Shown piece after piece: positions 63,076-64,000 of a stretch of 64,000 nucleotides of DNA (positions are counted from its first letter, which is position 1; the number at the start of each line of letters is the position of its first letter). Under the pieces are notes generated by a model that saw only the letters and a list, made by a program, of their open reading frames with translations, searched no databases and was not told where the DNA came from. The stretch is taken from NCBI GenBank assembly GCA_934045905.1, contig OW203765.1, positions 21,453,409 through 21,517,408 on the forward strand, written 5' to 3'. The translations under genes and the position numbers were made by a program. The stretch comes from Leuctra nigra. Its lineage: Eukaryota > Arthropoda > Insecta > Plecoptera > Leuctridae.

Positions 63076-63452
63076 AAATAAAATCAGATGTATTTTGCCA
63101 CTAGTGCAAAACAAACGTTAAATATTAGCAGTGGTGTAGTCCTAATATTTTGTTGGGTATACGCTATCGTTTCGCGTTTTGTGACTCTCTATGTGAAACC
63201 GCACTATAGCGCGGACGCACTGCTCTGCATGACTCTGAAATTGATTTGTCAAAGAAGCAGGGATAAAATCTTTGAATTGTCTTTAAAGTAGTTTTTAGTA
63301 GGTGGGTTCACCGGACGTTCCAAACCTGCCAATTTTGCAAAGGTTCCGAATCGCCGTTTCTAACTTTTTATGTATTCATAGTTTGCTCGAGCTTCTTTTG
63401 TTTTACATCAACAATGTAAAAACGTATATTTTCGGCAATTTTGGTGTATCTA

Positions 63453-63520
63453 CGTTGTCAAGTCTTCAATTGAAGAGTCTACATTGAAGAGTCTTCATTG
63501 AAGACTTGACAGTCTTCAAT
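63453..63520. repeat. Short inverted repeat TCAAGTCTTCAATTGAAGA
   Basis: TGTCAAGTCTTCAATTGAAG returns as CTTCATTGAAGACTTGACA, with more GTCTTCA copies around it. Confidence 0.7.
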
Positions 63521-63610
63521 CGGTTAGTTGAAGATAGTTTGTAAATGTGGGGGAACTTCTTCTGCAGCCTGCAATTGTACAGGTAACAGTATAAATACTG
63601 TAAAACAGAT

Positions 63611-63805
63611 CCCAGAAAAAACACTCCGTGTAAAAATGGCAGCCAAGTCTCTTTACTTTAAAAAAATTCAACACCGAAAAGGAGTGATATCAAAAAAGGA
63701 GCCAAGTCAATGACATTTCCAAATATTTAATCGTATTTTTGAAATAAAAGAATAAACACCGAGAAATACTTCACAAAAGGACTTGGCGCATCGTTTTTTT
63801 AACGA
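63611..63805 (+). mobile_element. Left arm of a third copy of the long inverted-repeat unit
   Basis: CCCAGAAAAAACACTCCGTG through GGACTTGGCGCATCGTTTTT matches the arm at 37827-38040 with small deletions. The partner arm is not in the remaining 195 bp, so it lies beyond the window or is lost. No hairpin-side sequence precedes it, so the arm unit can move without the rest. Confidence 0.7.
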
Positions 63806-64000
63806 CTTCATTCTATCATAAAAGTGGAAAGAAATTTATGTAGGCAACAAGTAGGTAAAATAATAAAAAGTAAATTAATTTTACTTAGTCGTTGGGACCA
63901 ACATTTTAGCCGTTTTGAAAATTTCCAGATAAATTGATCAATAACTCAGGAGTTAAGACATTTATTCAAAGACATTTCAAAGATTCTTCTTTGACAAATC

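Overview
The window is eukaryotic nuclear DNA. Its genes are split by GT-AG introns, it is AT-rich, and it is full of non-LTR retrotransposon remnants, tRNA-derived SINEs, foldback/MITE elements and microsatellites. The gene families (a peptide GPCR with very long introns, a clan-4 cytochrome P450, an EcKinase/CHK-like kinase) and the contrast between GC-rich exons and AT-rich introns point to an arthropod, most likely an insect. A hemipteran is my guess, but the sequence alone does not prove it.

Three protein-coding genes can be reconstructed. (1) On the plus strand, seven exons between 6779 and 48345 encode TM3 to the C-terminus of a rhodopsin-like (class A) neuropeptide receptor; TM1-TM2 must lie upstream of the window. 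All junction phases agree and the reading frame runs through to a stop. (2) On the minus strand, fully inside the 11.3 kb fourth intron of that receptor, a complete four-exon P450 of 508 aa occupies 33004-36351. (3) On the minus strand at 51829-53807, converging on the receptor's 3' end, a two-exon EcKinase/CHK-like gene encodes 409 aa.

The rest is intronic or intergenic DNA shaped by mobile elements. 1-6778 is intron with a foldback element, a SINE split by a hAT-like insertion that has an 8-bp target duplication, and a second hAT-like element. 6901-15451 holds a third hAT-like element, two degraded non-LTR retrotransposons and two tandem SINE copies. 15576-27503 carries palindromic MITEs, one copy of a composite repeat with a 156-bp inverted repeat and a (GAA)~100 tract, two tRNA-headed SINEs and a TTAA-flanked foldback. 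36.6-38.95 kb is a fuller copy of the composite repeat (2.35 kb), with five perfect CCGGAAGTGACGTCA sites and ~213-bp inverted arms. 48.6-49.3 kb, in the likely receptor 3' UTR, is a degenerate CTTAAG-centred repeat. 61.1-62.3 kb is a 14-copy 90-bp minisatellite, directly followed by ~740 bp of palindromic repeats.

Functionally, the receptor would sense a peptide ligand at the cell surface, the P450 would be an ER-bound oxidase, and the kinase would phosphorylate a small hydroxylated metabolite. Nothing in the sequence ties them into one pathway. No operon, CRISPR array or new multi-gene system is visible. The most interesting items are the partial duplication of receptor exon 3 with its splice acceptor, the arrayed ETS/CRE-like composite sites in the repeat, the palindrome array beside the minisatellite, and a near-perfect 98-nt hairpin at 28452.
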